58,327 bases of DNA from contig JAUJOZ010000015.1 of NCBI GenBank assembly GCA_030447415.1, forward strand, positions 1-58,327, written 5' to 3'. Shown here one piece after another: positions 26,865 to 35,615 of the stretch (positions within the stretch are counted from its first letter, which is position 1; each line of letters begins with the position of its first letter). Below the pieces are notes generated by a model. It was not told where the DNA came from, did no database searches, and saw only the letters and a program-made list of their open reading frames with translations. Position numbers and translations under genes: made by a program. The DNA is from Thermomicrobiales bacterium (lineage in GTDB: Bacteria > Chloroflexota > Chloroflexia > Thermomicrobiales > UBA6265).

Positions 26865-28409
26865 ATGCCCGACTGCTTCCTCGGCCTCGACCTCGGCACC
26901 TCGTCGCTGAAGGCGCTGCTCGTCGACGACGCCGGCCGGGTCCTGGGGCGCGGCGCCGCCGGATATTCGGTCCGCTACCCCCGTTCTGACCACGCCGAGC
27001 AAGACCCAGACGAGTGGTGGTGGGCGGCAGTGACAGCCGCGCGCCAGGCCCTTGCCGGCACGGACGGCACCGTCACAGTCGTGGCGATCGGTCTCTCCGG
27101 CCAGATGCACGGCACCGTACTCCTCGGGGATCGGGACGATCTGCTGGCGCCGGCCGTCATCTGGGCGGACCAGCGCTCCTGGCGCGAGGTAGCCGAGATC
27201 ACGGCACGGATCGGTGCCGAGCGGCTGATCGAGCTATGCGGCAGTCCGGTTGCCACCGGCTTCCAGGCCGCCACCCTCCGCTGGTTCCAGCGCGAGCAAT
27301 CGGAGCTTTGGCGTCGCGTCCGGACGGTGCTCGCGCCGAAGGACGACCTCCGCCGGCGTCTCACTGGCGTCATCACCACCGAGCCAAGCGATGGCTCCGG
27401 CACCCTCCTCCTCGACGTCCGCCGGCGCGACTGGTCGCCGGAGGTCCTTGCCGCGCTCGACATCCCGCCGGAGTTGCTCCCCCCGGTTCATCCCTCGACG
27501 GCGGTGGTCGGACAGCTCCGACCCGACGCGGCGGCGTCCCTCGGCCTCCCGCCGGGCATCCCCGTCGTCGCTGGGGCGGGCGACGCGCCGAGCGGCGCCC
27601 TGGGCGCCGGCGTCGTCGAGCCCGAGACGATGCTCGTGTCGCTGAGCACCGGGGCGCAGGTTCTCGTGCCCTCGACCGAGGTCCGCGTCGACGGGCGCGG
27701 CCGACTGCACACCTTCTGCGGAGCCCTTCCGCCCGGTCCCGCCCGGGCTGGGTGGTACCAAATGGGCGCCACCCTGGTCGCCGGCCTGGCAATGCGCTGG
27801 CTGCGCGACCGGGTGCTGGACGTGGGCGGGGAGGACGCCGACGAGCAGATGACCGCCTGGGCCGCGGAAGCTCCCGTCGGCGCGGGGGGCCTCCTCTTCC
27901 TCCCCTACCTGGTCGGCGAGCGGACGCCGCACATGGACCCCCGGGCCCGCGGCGCCTTCCTCGGTCTCGCCGCCCGTCACGGTCGGCCGGAGCTGGTGCG
28001 CGCCGTCATGGAAGGGGTCGCCTTGGCCTGCCGCGACGCCTTCGCCGTCCTTGCCGAGGTCGGCGCCACGCCGTCGAGCATCGTCCTGGCCGGGGGTGGG
28101 GCACGCTCCGCCCTCTGGCAGCAGATCATGGCCGACATCTTCAACCTGCCGGTCCGGCCGCTGGCGACCGCCGAGCAGTCCGCGCTGGGCGCGGCGCTCT
28201 TGGCCGGGACCGGGGTGGGACGGCTGGACCCGATCGCCGCGTCTCGCGCCTGGGCGCGCTACGACGACCCCGTCCAGCCCAACCCCGAGCGCCACGCTCG
28301 CTACGCCGACCTCGTCGCGCTCTTCCGAGAGGCCTGGACGAGCCTGTCGGCCATCAGTCATCGCCTATCGGCGTTCAGTGACGGGGATCAGCCTTCACCG
28401 GGCGGGTAG
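26865..28409 (+). CDS. xylB: Xylulokinase
   Basis: XylB phosphorylates D-xylulose to xylulose 5-phosphate for the pentose phosphate pathway. The protein is 514 residues. It has LGLDLGTSSLKALLVD (phosphate loop), the xylulokinase signature SGQMHGTVLL with PAVIWADQRS, and the ATP motif SIVLAGGGARSALWQQIMAD. The last 20 residues (SAISHRLSAFSDGDQPSPGG) are not family sequence and come from an intergenic repeat read in frame. Its 3' end overlaps the 3' end of the opposite kinase gene by 22 bases. Confidence 0.9.
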   Translation: MPDCFLGLDLGTSSLKALLVDDAGRVLGRGAAGYSVRYPRSDHAEQDPDEWWWAAVTAARQALAGTDGTVTVVAIGLSGQMHGTVLLGDRDDLLAPAVIWADQRSWREVAEITARIGAERLIELCGSPVATGFQAATLRWFQREQSELWRRVRTVLAPKDDLRRRLTGVITTEPSDGSGTLLLDVRRRDWSPEVLAALDIPPELLPPVHPSTAVVGQLRPDAAASLGLPPGIPVVAGAGDAPSGALGAGVVEPETMLVSLSTGAQVLVPSTEVRVDGRGRLHTFCGALPPGPARAGWYQMGATLVAGLAMRWLRDRVLDVGGEDADEQMTAWAAEAPVGAGGLLFLPYLVGERTPHMDPRARGAFLGLAARHGRPELVRAVMEGVALACRDAFAVLAEVGATPSSIVLAGGGARSALWQQIMADIFNLPVRPLATAEQSALGAALLAGTGVGRLDPIAASRAWARYDDPVQPNPERHARYADLVALFREAWTSLSAISHRLSAFSDGDQPSPGG

Positions 28410-29896
28410 TCCCCCACCACGACCGAGCCACGACGTGTCGTCGGCTGAACGCTGATGGCCGACCGCTCGTCGGCCAGCTCCTCGATCAGCCGCCGGCGCG
28501 CGTCGAGGGCGAACGCCTCTCGGGCATCCGCCCGCGGCACCGCCTCCGCGACGACCGGAGGCCGCCACGCGGCGACGGCGTCCGCAACGTGCTCACCCGC
28601 GACGATGGCCGCGGCCTGGATCGCCGCGCCGCGTGCCGCGTGCTCGCCCCCCCCGCGCACCGAGACCGGGAGTCCGGTGGCGTCGGCGATCGCCTGCCGC
28701 CAAGCCGGGTGGGCCGCGCCCCCACCCGTCAGCGTCACCGCCGGCGCCGTGATCCCGAGCCGGGCGAGCGCCTCGACGCAGTAGGAGAGCCCGGCCGCGA
28801 CGCCGTCCAGTGCGGCGCGCAGCAGGAGGTCCGGGGTCGCCGTCTCAGCCGTGAGGCCGCTCACGAGCCCGGTCGTCCGCGGCAGGTTCGGCGTCCGCTC
28901 ACCCGCCAGGTACGGCAGCAGGAGAAGACCGCCGGCACCGGGCGGGACGGCGGCGGAGCGGGCCAAGGCGTCCGTCCGCTCAATCCCAAGCAGACCGGCG
29001 ACCGTATCGACGACGCGGGTGCAGTTGAGCATGCAGGCCAACGGCAGGAAATGGCCGGTCGCGTCGGCGAAGCCACAGACCTCGCCGGTGGGGTCGGCCG
29101 TGGGCCGCTCGCTGACGGCAAAGGCGGTGCCACTCGTCCCCAGGCTGATGACGAGCTCGCCGGGCGCCGCGCCGACCCCGAGCGCCGCGGCCATGTTGTC
29201 GCCACTTCCCGGTCCGACCGGGATCCCCGGCGGCAGGCCCAGCTCACGGGCGGCCTCGGGCAGCAGCGCGCCCGCCGGCTCCTCCGGCCCTCGCACTGCC
29301 GGTAAACGCAGCCGCTCCGCCGCCTCGCCGACGGCGAGTGCCAGCAGGTCGCGACGGTCGGCCCCGTCCTGCGGCGACCACCAGCCGGACCCAGACGCAT
29401 CCCCTCGGTCGGTGGCCAACTGCCCGGTCAACCGGACGTTCAGATAGTCGTGCGGCAGGCAGACCGCGGCGGTCCGCGCCAGGGCATCGGGGGCGGTGCG
29501 GGCCAGGTGGGCCAGCTTGGCGATCGTGAACGATGCGACCAGTCGCGACCCAACCGCGGCGGCAAAGTCGGCAGCGGCGTTGAGCCGCTCGGCGTCCGGC
29601 GCGGCGGCGACGTTGTTCCAGAGCGGCGCCGGTCGCACCACGTCCCCGGCCGCGTCGAGCGTCACACATCCGTGCTGCTGACCGGCGACCGCGATCCCTA
29701 CCACCCGCACATCACCCGCGACCGCCGCGCCGACCGCCGCGCGCAGCGCCGTCCACCACTCGTCGGGGTGCTGGGCGTCTGCCCCGCTGTGCGGCGCCCG
29801 GCCTTCGCCCACAATCGCGCCGTCCTCGAGATCGAGCGCCAGCACCTTGGTCGACTGCGTACTCGAGTCGACGCCGAGGACCACGGACCTGGCCAT
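28388..29896 (-). CDS. FGGY-family kinase, xylulokinase-like
   Basis: The protein is 502 residues from ATG 29896 (AGGAGGGG upstream). It has VLGVDSSTQSTKVLALD, AVAGQQHGCVTLD and PLWNNVAAAPD, the pattern of the second xylulokinase group seen in Actinobacteria, and the ATP motif AVTLTGGGAAHPAWRQAIAD. It converges on xylB. Its C-terminus (SAISVQPTTRRGSVVVGDYPPGEG) is again repeat-derived. Two different kinases of the same broad type back to back suggest different pentoses or polyols. Confidence 0.87.
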   Translation of the reverse strand: MARSVVLGVDSSTQSTKVLALDLEDGAIVGEGRAPHSGADAQHPDEWWTALRAAVGAAVAGDVRVVGIAVAGQQHGCVTLDAAGDVVRPAPLWNNVAAAPDAERLNAAADFAAAVGSRLVASFTIAKLAHLARTAPDALARTAAVCLPHDYLNVRLTGQLATDRGDASGSGWWSPQDGADRRDLLALAVGEAAERLRLPAVRGPEEPAGALLPEAARELGLPPGIPVGPGSGDNMAAALGVGAAPGELVISLGTSGTAFAVSERPTADPTGEVCGFADATGHFLPLACMLNCTRVVDTVAGLLGIERTDALARSAAVPPGAGGLLLLPYLAGERTPNLPRTTGLVSGLTAETATPDLLLRAALDGVAAGLSYCVEALARLGITAPAVTLTGGGAAHPAWRQAIADATGLPVSVRGGGEHAARGAAIQAAAIVAGEHVADAVAAWRPPVVAEAVPRADAREAFALDARRRLIEELADERSAISVQPTTRRGSVVVGDYPPGEG

Positions 29897-30161
29897 TGCC
29901 GTCCCCTCCTGCCCCTACAATGCACCCCGGGTCGCGCCCGGCGCCGGTGCCCACCCGGAACCGAGCGCCGTACCGAGCGGAAGCGACGGTAGCATGGTCG
30001 CTGCTCGACCGTCAGCCGGACGGAGCGACGACGGCCCAGCACGGGATTGTCTGGGGTCAAGAGGTTGGGACCTGTCTACAACGGTCGTTCCCTCTCCGCC
30101 AGCGTCCCGTGAGACCGGCAAGCGGGATCACCGCCGCGCTCCACCGCGTCGACGCTGGCCG

Positions 30162-30794
30162 CTACGTCTCCGTCACCGGGGTGCCCTCCGGGTCGACCTC
30201 GACGAAGCCGTCGACGAGCCACCGGCCGCCCTGTCGCTCCAGGAACAAGAACAGAGTCCCTTCCTCTGCCTTGAGGATCGCGCCGACCCGCCCATCCTCG
30301 AGGACCCGCACGTCACGCACGGGGGCTACCGTGATTTCCTCCGCCTCCGCCGCCGGCGTCCCCACCGCCTGGATCTCCAGGTGCTCTAGGTAGACGCGGG
30401 TCTGTTCCAACGTGTCGCTGGGCACGAACAGGCGGACCAGGTCGTCGGTCATCAGCGCGAAGGCGCGGGTATTCTGGTCCGTCGCGAAACAGGCGAAGAA
30501 CTCCCGAGCGGTGGCATCGACGGCTGCCACCGTCTCTTCGTCCGCCGGCTCGCCCTGGGGCAGCGTCAGCTCCGGAACGGCGGTCCCCGAGCGGCCCGGG
30601 GTCTCTACCGGCGCGCCCCCCGGGCCGAACCAGAGCGCGAGCAGCTCGTCGGTCGGCCGCGGCTCCACCGCGCAGGCAACGGTAGCGATGGGACTGGCGA
30701 CCGGGGTGGCGTCTTGGGCGACGGCTCGATCCACCCGAAGCATGACGATCGCAGCCACTACGGTAGCCGTGACCGGGACTACGCTCCAACGCAT
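30162..30794 (-). CDS. Secreted NTF2/SnoaL-like protein
   Basis: The protein is 210 residues from ATG 30794 (AAGGAG 7 bases upstream). A signal peptide (MRWSVVPVTATVVAAIVMLRV, cleavage near VAQDA) is followed by the ATPVASP linker common in exported proteins of this lineage. Residues 95-205 look like an NTF2-like cone fold: ATAREFFACFATDQNTRAFAL, then strand-rich DVRVLEDGRVGAILKAEEG and RQGGRWLVDGFVEVD. This fold binds small ligands or, less often, has enzymatic function; the role is unknown. 29897-30161 is empty. Confidence 0.7.
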   Translation of the reverse strand: MRWSVVPVTATVVAAIVMLRVDRAVAQDATPVASPIATVACAVEPRPTDELLALWFGPGGAPVETPGRSGTAVPELTLPQGEPADEETVAAVDATAREFFACFATDQNTRAFALMTDDLVRLFVPSDTLEQTRVYLEHLEIQAVGTPAAEAEEITVAPVRDVRVLEDGRVGAILKAEEGTLFLFLERQGGRWLVDGFVEVDPEGTPVTET

Positions 30795-31149
30795 CGAACG
30801 CTCCTTCGTATGTCCTACCGGCCGCGCCGTCAATCGGTTCGATGGGACATCCGTGCGCACCGGAGTTGCCGCGATGGCCCACGCGGCACGGGACCGTGAC
30901 GGCAACGCACGTGCGGACACGCCCCGGCCGCACCGCCACGGTTCGACCACGGTCACCGGACGGCCGCCCGGCCGGACCGCACCACGCCGCCGACTCCATT
31001 GCCGCAGAGGTCACCCCGATGCTCGCCCGGGCGTCGACGATCGCATTCCTCTGCTTGCGCTCCACCCGTGTCGATGGACGTTCGGCCCACGTTGCTGGGC
31101 CGGTCCGGGCAGGTCCCGGCCTGCACCGCCATCGCCGGTCGGCCCCCTG
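30795..31149. other. Gene-free interval
   Basis: This is the upstream region of the secreted NTF2-like gene and the downstream region of the membrane-anchored gene, both on the minus strand. I see no gene, no clear promoter and no terminator hairpin. Confidence 0.4.
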
Positions 31150-31755
31150 TTATTCAAGACGGGAGGCAGCGAGTTGCACGATCTTCTCACCGTCGATATC
31201 CACGACCGGTCGGCCCGGCTTTTGTGACGGGGGCGCCTGGTCTGGCGGCGCCGTCGTCTCGCCAGAGACGTTCACGACGGAGATGTACACGGCGAGGTTT
31301 CCGCGCCGGGCCTGGAGAGACGGCGGGTCAGACAGCGGGTCTCCTGCCGCCACCGTCCAACCCTGGTGCGTGAGCTGGGCGCCGTGGTGGGCGAAGACCT
31401 CGGCGGGCGCGGCGGTTGTCGCATACTCCGCGACGCAGATGTCCTTGAGCTTGTTGTCCTCGAACGTCGCCCGCGCCGTGCCGAGGGGAGCGAGCTGGGC
31501 GATGACCGCCCGGCGTCCGTCGCCACACCCCGCCTCACGCACGGCGTTGCCGGCGAGGACCCCGCCGACGAGCAGCAGCGCCAAGGCCGCACCAACGGCG
31601 ACGCGGCGGACAATTGGTCCGGTCCGCTTGCCACGATTCCTGCCCCGTTCTCCTCCACGCCCGGTTCGACTCCCGTCCATTCGAGCGCCGCCGCGGCGCT
31701 CCGGCGCCGCCGGCCGCCGCGCCCCGCCCTCCATCTCCTTGGTCCCATCGTCCAT
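31150..31755 (-). CDS. Membrane-anchored extracytoplasmic protein of unknown function
   Basis: The protein is 201 residues from ATG 31755 (GGGAGA upstream). Residues 1-45 are a basic cytosolic tail, about 50-70 a membrane helix (VAVGAALALLLVGGVLAG), and about 75-165 a small extracellular alpha/beta domain with two Cys (EAGCGDG, LKDICVAEYA) that could form a disulfide. The end is Pro-rich, then DGEKIVQLAASRLE. The family is not recognised. Together with the next gene it makes a pair of exported proteins between the sugar kinases and manA. Confidence 0.65.
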   Translation of the reverse strand: MDDGTKEMEGGARRPAAPERRGGARMDGSRTGRGGERGRNRGKRTGPIVRRVAVGAALALLLVGGVLAGNAVREAGCGDGRRAVIAQLAPLGTARATFEDNKLKDICVAEYATTAAPAEVFAHHGAQLTHQGWTVAAGDPLSDPPSLQARRGNLAVYISVVNVSGETTAPPDQAPPSQKPGRPVVDIDGEKIVQLAASRLE

Positions 31756-32056
31756 GGCATCGTCTCCCGGACCGTCCACCAAGCCACGACGGGCCCGTCG
31801 TCCACTGGTCCGAGTATGCGCGCCGCGCACGTCGTGCACATCCGTAAAACGACGGAGTCCCTACGGTGACCGATTCACCAGTGGGAAGGGACGAGCGTTC
31901 CGCTCTATCATCATGGCCGTCGTGCCGGTCGGCGGCATCCTCGTCGTTGGCGAATGGCGAGTCCGCGCAAGGACGAGCGTCCGGCGATCAGACCGCGCAC
32001 ACAGGGCTGAGGCCGTCCGTCACGGGCATGCCGAGACGTCGAGAGGAGCCATCCCG
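31756..32056. other. Divergent intergenic region upstream of manA
   Basis: No gene is supported. It separates the divergent membrane-protein gene and manA. A TATCAT box near 31910 on the plus strand could be a -10 for manA, but no matching -35 is seen. Confidence 0.3.
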
Positions 32057-33127
32057 ATGCAGTGGTCCCCCCTCAAGCTCACCTTCCACGTCCGCACCTA
32101 CGCCTTCGGCGAGCGACTTATCCCCGAGCGCCTCGGTAAGAGCGGCGTCCCAGAGGGCGTCGTCGCCGAGACCTGGGAGGTGAGCGACCACCGCGACGCG
32201 CGGGCAACCGTGACCACCGGCGCCTTCGCCGGGCGTCTCCTCCACGATGTGGTGATGGAACACCCCCACGAGCTGGTCGGCCAAGGCTGGCACGGCCCGC
32301 ATTTCCCGATCCTCGACAAGTTCCTCGACGCCTCCCACCTCCTGCCGGTCCATCTCCACGCCGACGACGAGACGGCACGGCGGGTGTACGGCGAGCCCCA
32401 CGGCAAGACCGAGGCCTGGCACATCCTCTGGGCCGATCCCGGCGCCACCATCCTCGCCGGGGTCAAGCCCGGCCTCAGCCAAGACGACCTTCGCGCCGCC
32501 TTCAAGGCCCAGGATTACGACGCGGCCATGCCCCGCTACCCGATCTCGGCCGGCGACACCGTCTACGTTCCCGGTGGCGTCATCCACGCCTTCGGCCCGG
32601 ACACGCTCATCTTCGAGGTGCAGCAGACGTCCGACCTCGGCCAGAGCGTGATGCCGACCGACCTGTACGGCAACCGCCTCGACCCCGGGGAGTGGGAGAC
32701 GAATATCGACGCCGCGCTCGCCGAGCTGCGGACGCACTACCTGCCCCGCCCCAACCCGGGGCTGGAGCGCGCGGGCGATCCCGGCAACCGCTACGTCGTC
32801 GGCTGCGCCGGTCCGTACTTCGCGCTGGAGCGCTGGACCCTGACCGCGTCCCACCGGGAGCCGGCCCATCCCTGGCGCTGCCTGACCCTCTCCAACGTCG
32901 GCGACCCGGTCCGCCTCGTCTATGACGGCGGGGAAGAGGGCCTCGGCCGCGCCGAGTCGTGCGTCCTCCCCGCCGCCATCGGCGAGGTCACGATCTCACC
33001 CGAGGGGGACCACGCGAGCCTGATCGCCTGCTACGTGCCTGACCTGGAGCGGGACATCCTCACACCCCTCCGCGCCGCCGGTCACACCGACGACGCCATC
33101 CGCACCCTGGGCGAACTCGCCGTCTGA
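32057..33127 (+). CDS. manA: Mannose-6-phosphate isomerase, class I
   Basis: The enzyme interconverts mannose 6-phosphate and fructose 6-phosphate. The protein is 356 residues from ATG 32057 (GAGAGGAG upstream). The cupin zinc ligands are visible: LPVHLHADDETA (two His), GKTEAWHILW (Glu) and VPGGVIHAFGP (His). The C-terminal half is a second, degenerate cupin. It lies near the sugar kinase block, consistent with feeding hexoses into glycolysis or making mannose precursors for glycans. The frame is intact. Confidence 0.92.
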   Translation: MQWSPLKLTFHVRTYAFGERLIPERLGKSGVPEGVVAETWEVSDHRDARATVTTGAFAGRLLHDVVMEHPHELVGQGWHGPHFPILDKFLDASHLLPVHLHADDETARRVYGEPHGKTEAWHILWADPGATILAGVKPGLSQDDLRAAFKAQDYDAAMPRYPISAGDTVYVPGGVIHAFGPDTLIFEVQQTSDLGQSVMPTDLYGNRLDPGEWETNIDAALAELRTHYLPRPNPGLERAGDPGNRYVVGCAGPYFALERWTLTASHREPAHPWRCLTLSNVGDPVRLVYDGGEEGLGRAESCVLPAAIGEVTISPEGDHASLIACYVPDLERDILTPLRAAGHTDDAIRTLGELAV

Positions 33128-33291
33128 GCGTAGACGCGGGGAAACAGCCGTTCCTGGGCATCGGCGGCGCTGAGCGGCCTGTTGGTGTCCCGCCGTCGGG
33201 CCAGCAGCCTTTCAGAGGCTCACCAGAGGCGGGCACGCCGGCGTCCATGTCCAACGCCGCGCCGAAGTGGGCTGCGGACCCGACGCTGCAA

Positions 33292-33647
33292 TCAGCCGTC
33301 GGACCGGGAGCGCCGCAGCGCCAGCCCACCGACTGCCGTCACACCCGTCCAAACGTCCAGCTTCGCGGGGGTGGGCAGCGGCGTGGCCCGGACCAACAGT
33401 CGCCGAAGCATCGGCCGGGCAAGGTTGCCGATGGCGATGAGTGCCGCCATGGATGGCCGGTCCCGCGCCAACCCGACCACCGCGTGCCGACCGCCAGTGC
33501 GACGCCGGCCCAGGCCATCACGACCCGCGCCCGGACGGTCGCGATGCCGAGAGGCACCATGCCGAGCGTCCAACCCACGCTGCCCTCCACGGTCGCCGCC
33601 CACGGCATGGCGGTTGATGCGCCAGAGCAAGCCCCCTTGGCGGACAT
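33292..33647 (-). CDS. Small membrane protein, frameshifted
   Basis: Joined across a one-base shift near 33480 the minus strand reads MSAKGAC...MPWAATVEGSVGWTLGMVP, VVMAWAGVALAVGTR, then GLARDRPSMAALIAIGNLARP and PTPAKLDVWTGVTAVGGLALRRSRSDG. About 118 residues result, with two or three short hydrophobic segments. A start at ATG 33647 has AGGAC upstream. The family is not recognised. The shift lies in CCC/GG-rich sequence as in other genes here. Confidence 0.4.
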
Positions 33648-33858
33648 GTCCTGGAACCTCATTGCTCTACGGCGTCCCCGGGTTGGCGGACGGACCGCGA
33701 GGACGGCCCTGAAACTTGTGTGGCATGCACTATTTCGCCGCCGCCCCCATTCATGTACACTGGAACCGTTCGGACAGAGGGACGATTGACCGCGGCTCCG
33801 GCCACCAGGCGCGGGCGCGCTGCGTTTCCAGCGCTGCCTTATCCTCAGGAGCACTCGC

Positions 33859-34310
33859 ATGACCGATCCCCTCTCCACCTCCCACATCCGGCAGCGGCAC
33901 ATCCTCGCCGGCGACGACTCGCCGGTCGTCCTCGATCTGGTCCGGGATGTCCTCGAGGAGGAGGGCTACCGGGTGACCACCGCCGCCGCGGCGCTCGATC
34001 TGGACGAGATCAAGAGAATCGGCCCCGACCTCGTCATCCTGGATCACATGATGGCCGACGGCGCGGGCTCGGGCTGGGAGCTGCTGCGAGAGATCAAGGT
34101 GATCCGACCACGGCCGGGCTGCCGGTCGTCGTCTGCACCGGCGCGGTCCACCGCGTCCGCGCGGGCGAGGTGATCCTGCGCGACATGGGCGTTCCGGTCG
34201 TGCTGAAGCCGTTCGACATCGACGAGTTGGTGCGAGTGGTCAACGACGCCTGCCCTGCCGACCGCACGGAGCAATCCGTCCACGGCAACGGCACCCCCAT
34301 TTCGTGCTAG
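33859..34310 (+). CDS. Single-domain response regulator (CheY/Spo0F-like), frameshifted
   Basis: A stand-alone receiver starts at ATG 33859 (AGGAG upstream). ILAGDDSPVVLDLVRDVLEEEGY gives the acidic pocket and LVILDHMMAD the phospho-accepting Asp. After LREIK the frame shifts by one missing G near 34101 and resumes GDPTTAGLPVVVCTGAV, then VVLKPFDIDELVRVVNDA with the conserved Lys-Pro. The repaired length is about 150 residues. There is no output domain, so it would act by protein contact or phosphotransfer. A histidine-kinase remnant lies just downstream on the other strand. Confidence 0.8.
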
Positions 34311-34439
34311 TCCCGGCCCGCCCGGTCCACGAAGCCGGGGCATGTCCCCGTGCTGGGTGCCGCCGTCCGTTACGCCTCTGGCGGTGGTTCGGACCCAAAC
34401 GCCGGCGGCTCCGCGTCGAGTCTCTCCCGATCCAGTAGC

Positions 34440-34710
34440 TCTCGATCAACACCGCCTCGCGCCCCATGGCGGCCGCGACACTCGCCGGGCCGGCCACGAC
34501 CTCCGCAAGGTCCCGAGCGTGCCCGGCCGCCGCGGCCCGCCGCACTCACCGCCGCATCAGCTGGACGTGCCCATTCATCGCGGTCAATGGGTTTCGCACG
34601 TCGTGCGCCGCGGCGTCGAGGAAGGCGTCGACTCGGCGAGCGCCGCTCTCAGCTGGGCCAGCGCCCGCTCGCGCTCTGTCGCGGGAGCAACGCGTCAAGG
34701 CCAATCTACG
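34440..34710 (-). pseudogene. Histidine kinase remnant
   Basis: On the minus strand a coiled-coil stretch (ERERALAQLRAALAE) is followed, after a frame change, by DAFLDAAAHDVRNPLTAMNG, a clear HisKA phospho-acceptor box. A stop comes after HVQLMRR, and another short open stretch follows. There is no ATPase domain. It lies directly downstream of the bilin reductase gene on the same strand, so it may have been a fourth gene of that operon, but it is now decayed. No other gene is seen in 34311-34877. Confidence 0.6.
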
Positions 34711-34877
34711 TCGCCGCGGCGACGAGGTGACGCCGGGAATCCACGATCGCCCGCCGCCCACCGTCCGGGGCACGAAGTCATGGAGTTGCCGGTCGTGCTC
34801 CCGGTGGCCGCACCCCCCCGCCTTCCTGGTCTCGCGGTGGATCGCACATGCCTCCTCGTAAAGCGTTGTGTCACGCT

Positions 34878-35615
34878 CTATCCGTGGTCGGCACCACCGG
34901 CAACCGTGGCGTCACCCGGCGGGAAGAGCACGTCGCCGAGGTAGCGTTCCATCCATGTTGCCCCGAACATCTTCGCCAGGAGCCCCAGGCCCTTGTCGTC
35001 GGTGCGATGCGCCGCCGCGTATCCATCCTGCCGGTCGGCCACCTCCCCGGCCAACTCGGGACGCGGCGTTGCTTGACGTACCAAGTCCACGAAGCTGCGC
35101 GGGAGATCCCAAAACGCAGCGACGGCGGGCGCCAGCTGCTCACGGGTCACGCGAGTGTAGAGCGCGTGGGGCGAGAACCAGGCGGTGCACCACGCCGGCA
35201 GGGGACCGCCCGGAGGTAACGGGCCACGCACGGCTCGGCGGCGCGCGAGGGGCCGGAGCTGACGGTCGCGATCCGGTCCGGGCGGCAACGTCGGCGAAAG
35301 GTCGGCGGCAAGCATGCCACTCTCCCGGCGCACACTCACGAGATCCGCGCCGAGGATCGGTAACGGGTACGCATGGTCGGGCAGGCAGAGCACGTTGCCG
35401 ATCTCCAAGTCCACGCCGACCAGTTGGACGAAGCGCGCGTAGCGGACACCATCCCCGCTGTAGGCTCGGGTCGTAATCGTCACCGGTTCACTCTTCCAGC
35501 CGCCGGTCGCCGCGGCGAGGTCTGGAGGCAAGGTAACGGGAACCAACGCCAGCTCGCCGACGAGGTAGGTCTCGACCTCAGCCGTGAGGGCCGCGAATGG
35601 GAACGCGCCGCTCAC
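34878..35615 (-). CDS. Ferredoxin-dependent bilin reductase (FDBR; PcyA/HY2 family)
   Basis: This 245-residue enzyme would reduce a linear tetrapyrrole such as biliverdin with ferredoxin electrons. It aligns by eye along its length with PcyA: LPDHAYPLPILGADLVSV, then MLAADLSPT (Asp105, at the place of the catalytic Asp of PcyA), and near the end HRTDDKGLGLLAKMFGATWM-ERYLGDVLF. Asp207 fits the second conserved Asp. The position of PcyA His88 is Asn74 here (EIGNVLCLP), as I recall for FDBRs other than PcyA, so the product is probably not phycocyanobilin. GTG start overlaps the ABM gene stop by 4 bases (GTGA). Last intact gene of the operon. Confidence 0.88.
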   Translation of the reverse strand: MSGAFPFAALTAEVETYLVGELALVPVTLPPDLAAATGGWKSEPVTITTRAYSGDGVRYARFVQLVGVDLEIGNVLCLPDHAYPLPILGADLVSVRRESGMLAADLSPTLPPGPDRDRQLRPLARRRAVRGPLPPGGPLPAWCTAWFSPHALYTRVTREQLAPAVAAFWDLPRSFVDLVRQATPRPELAGEVADRQDGYAAAHRTDDKGLGLLAKMFGATWMERYLGDVLFPPGDATVAGGADHG

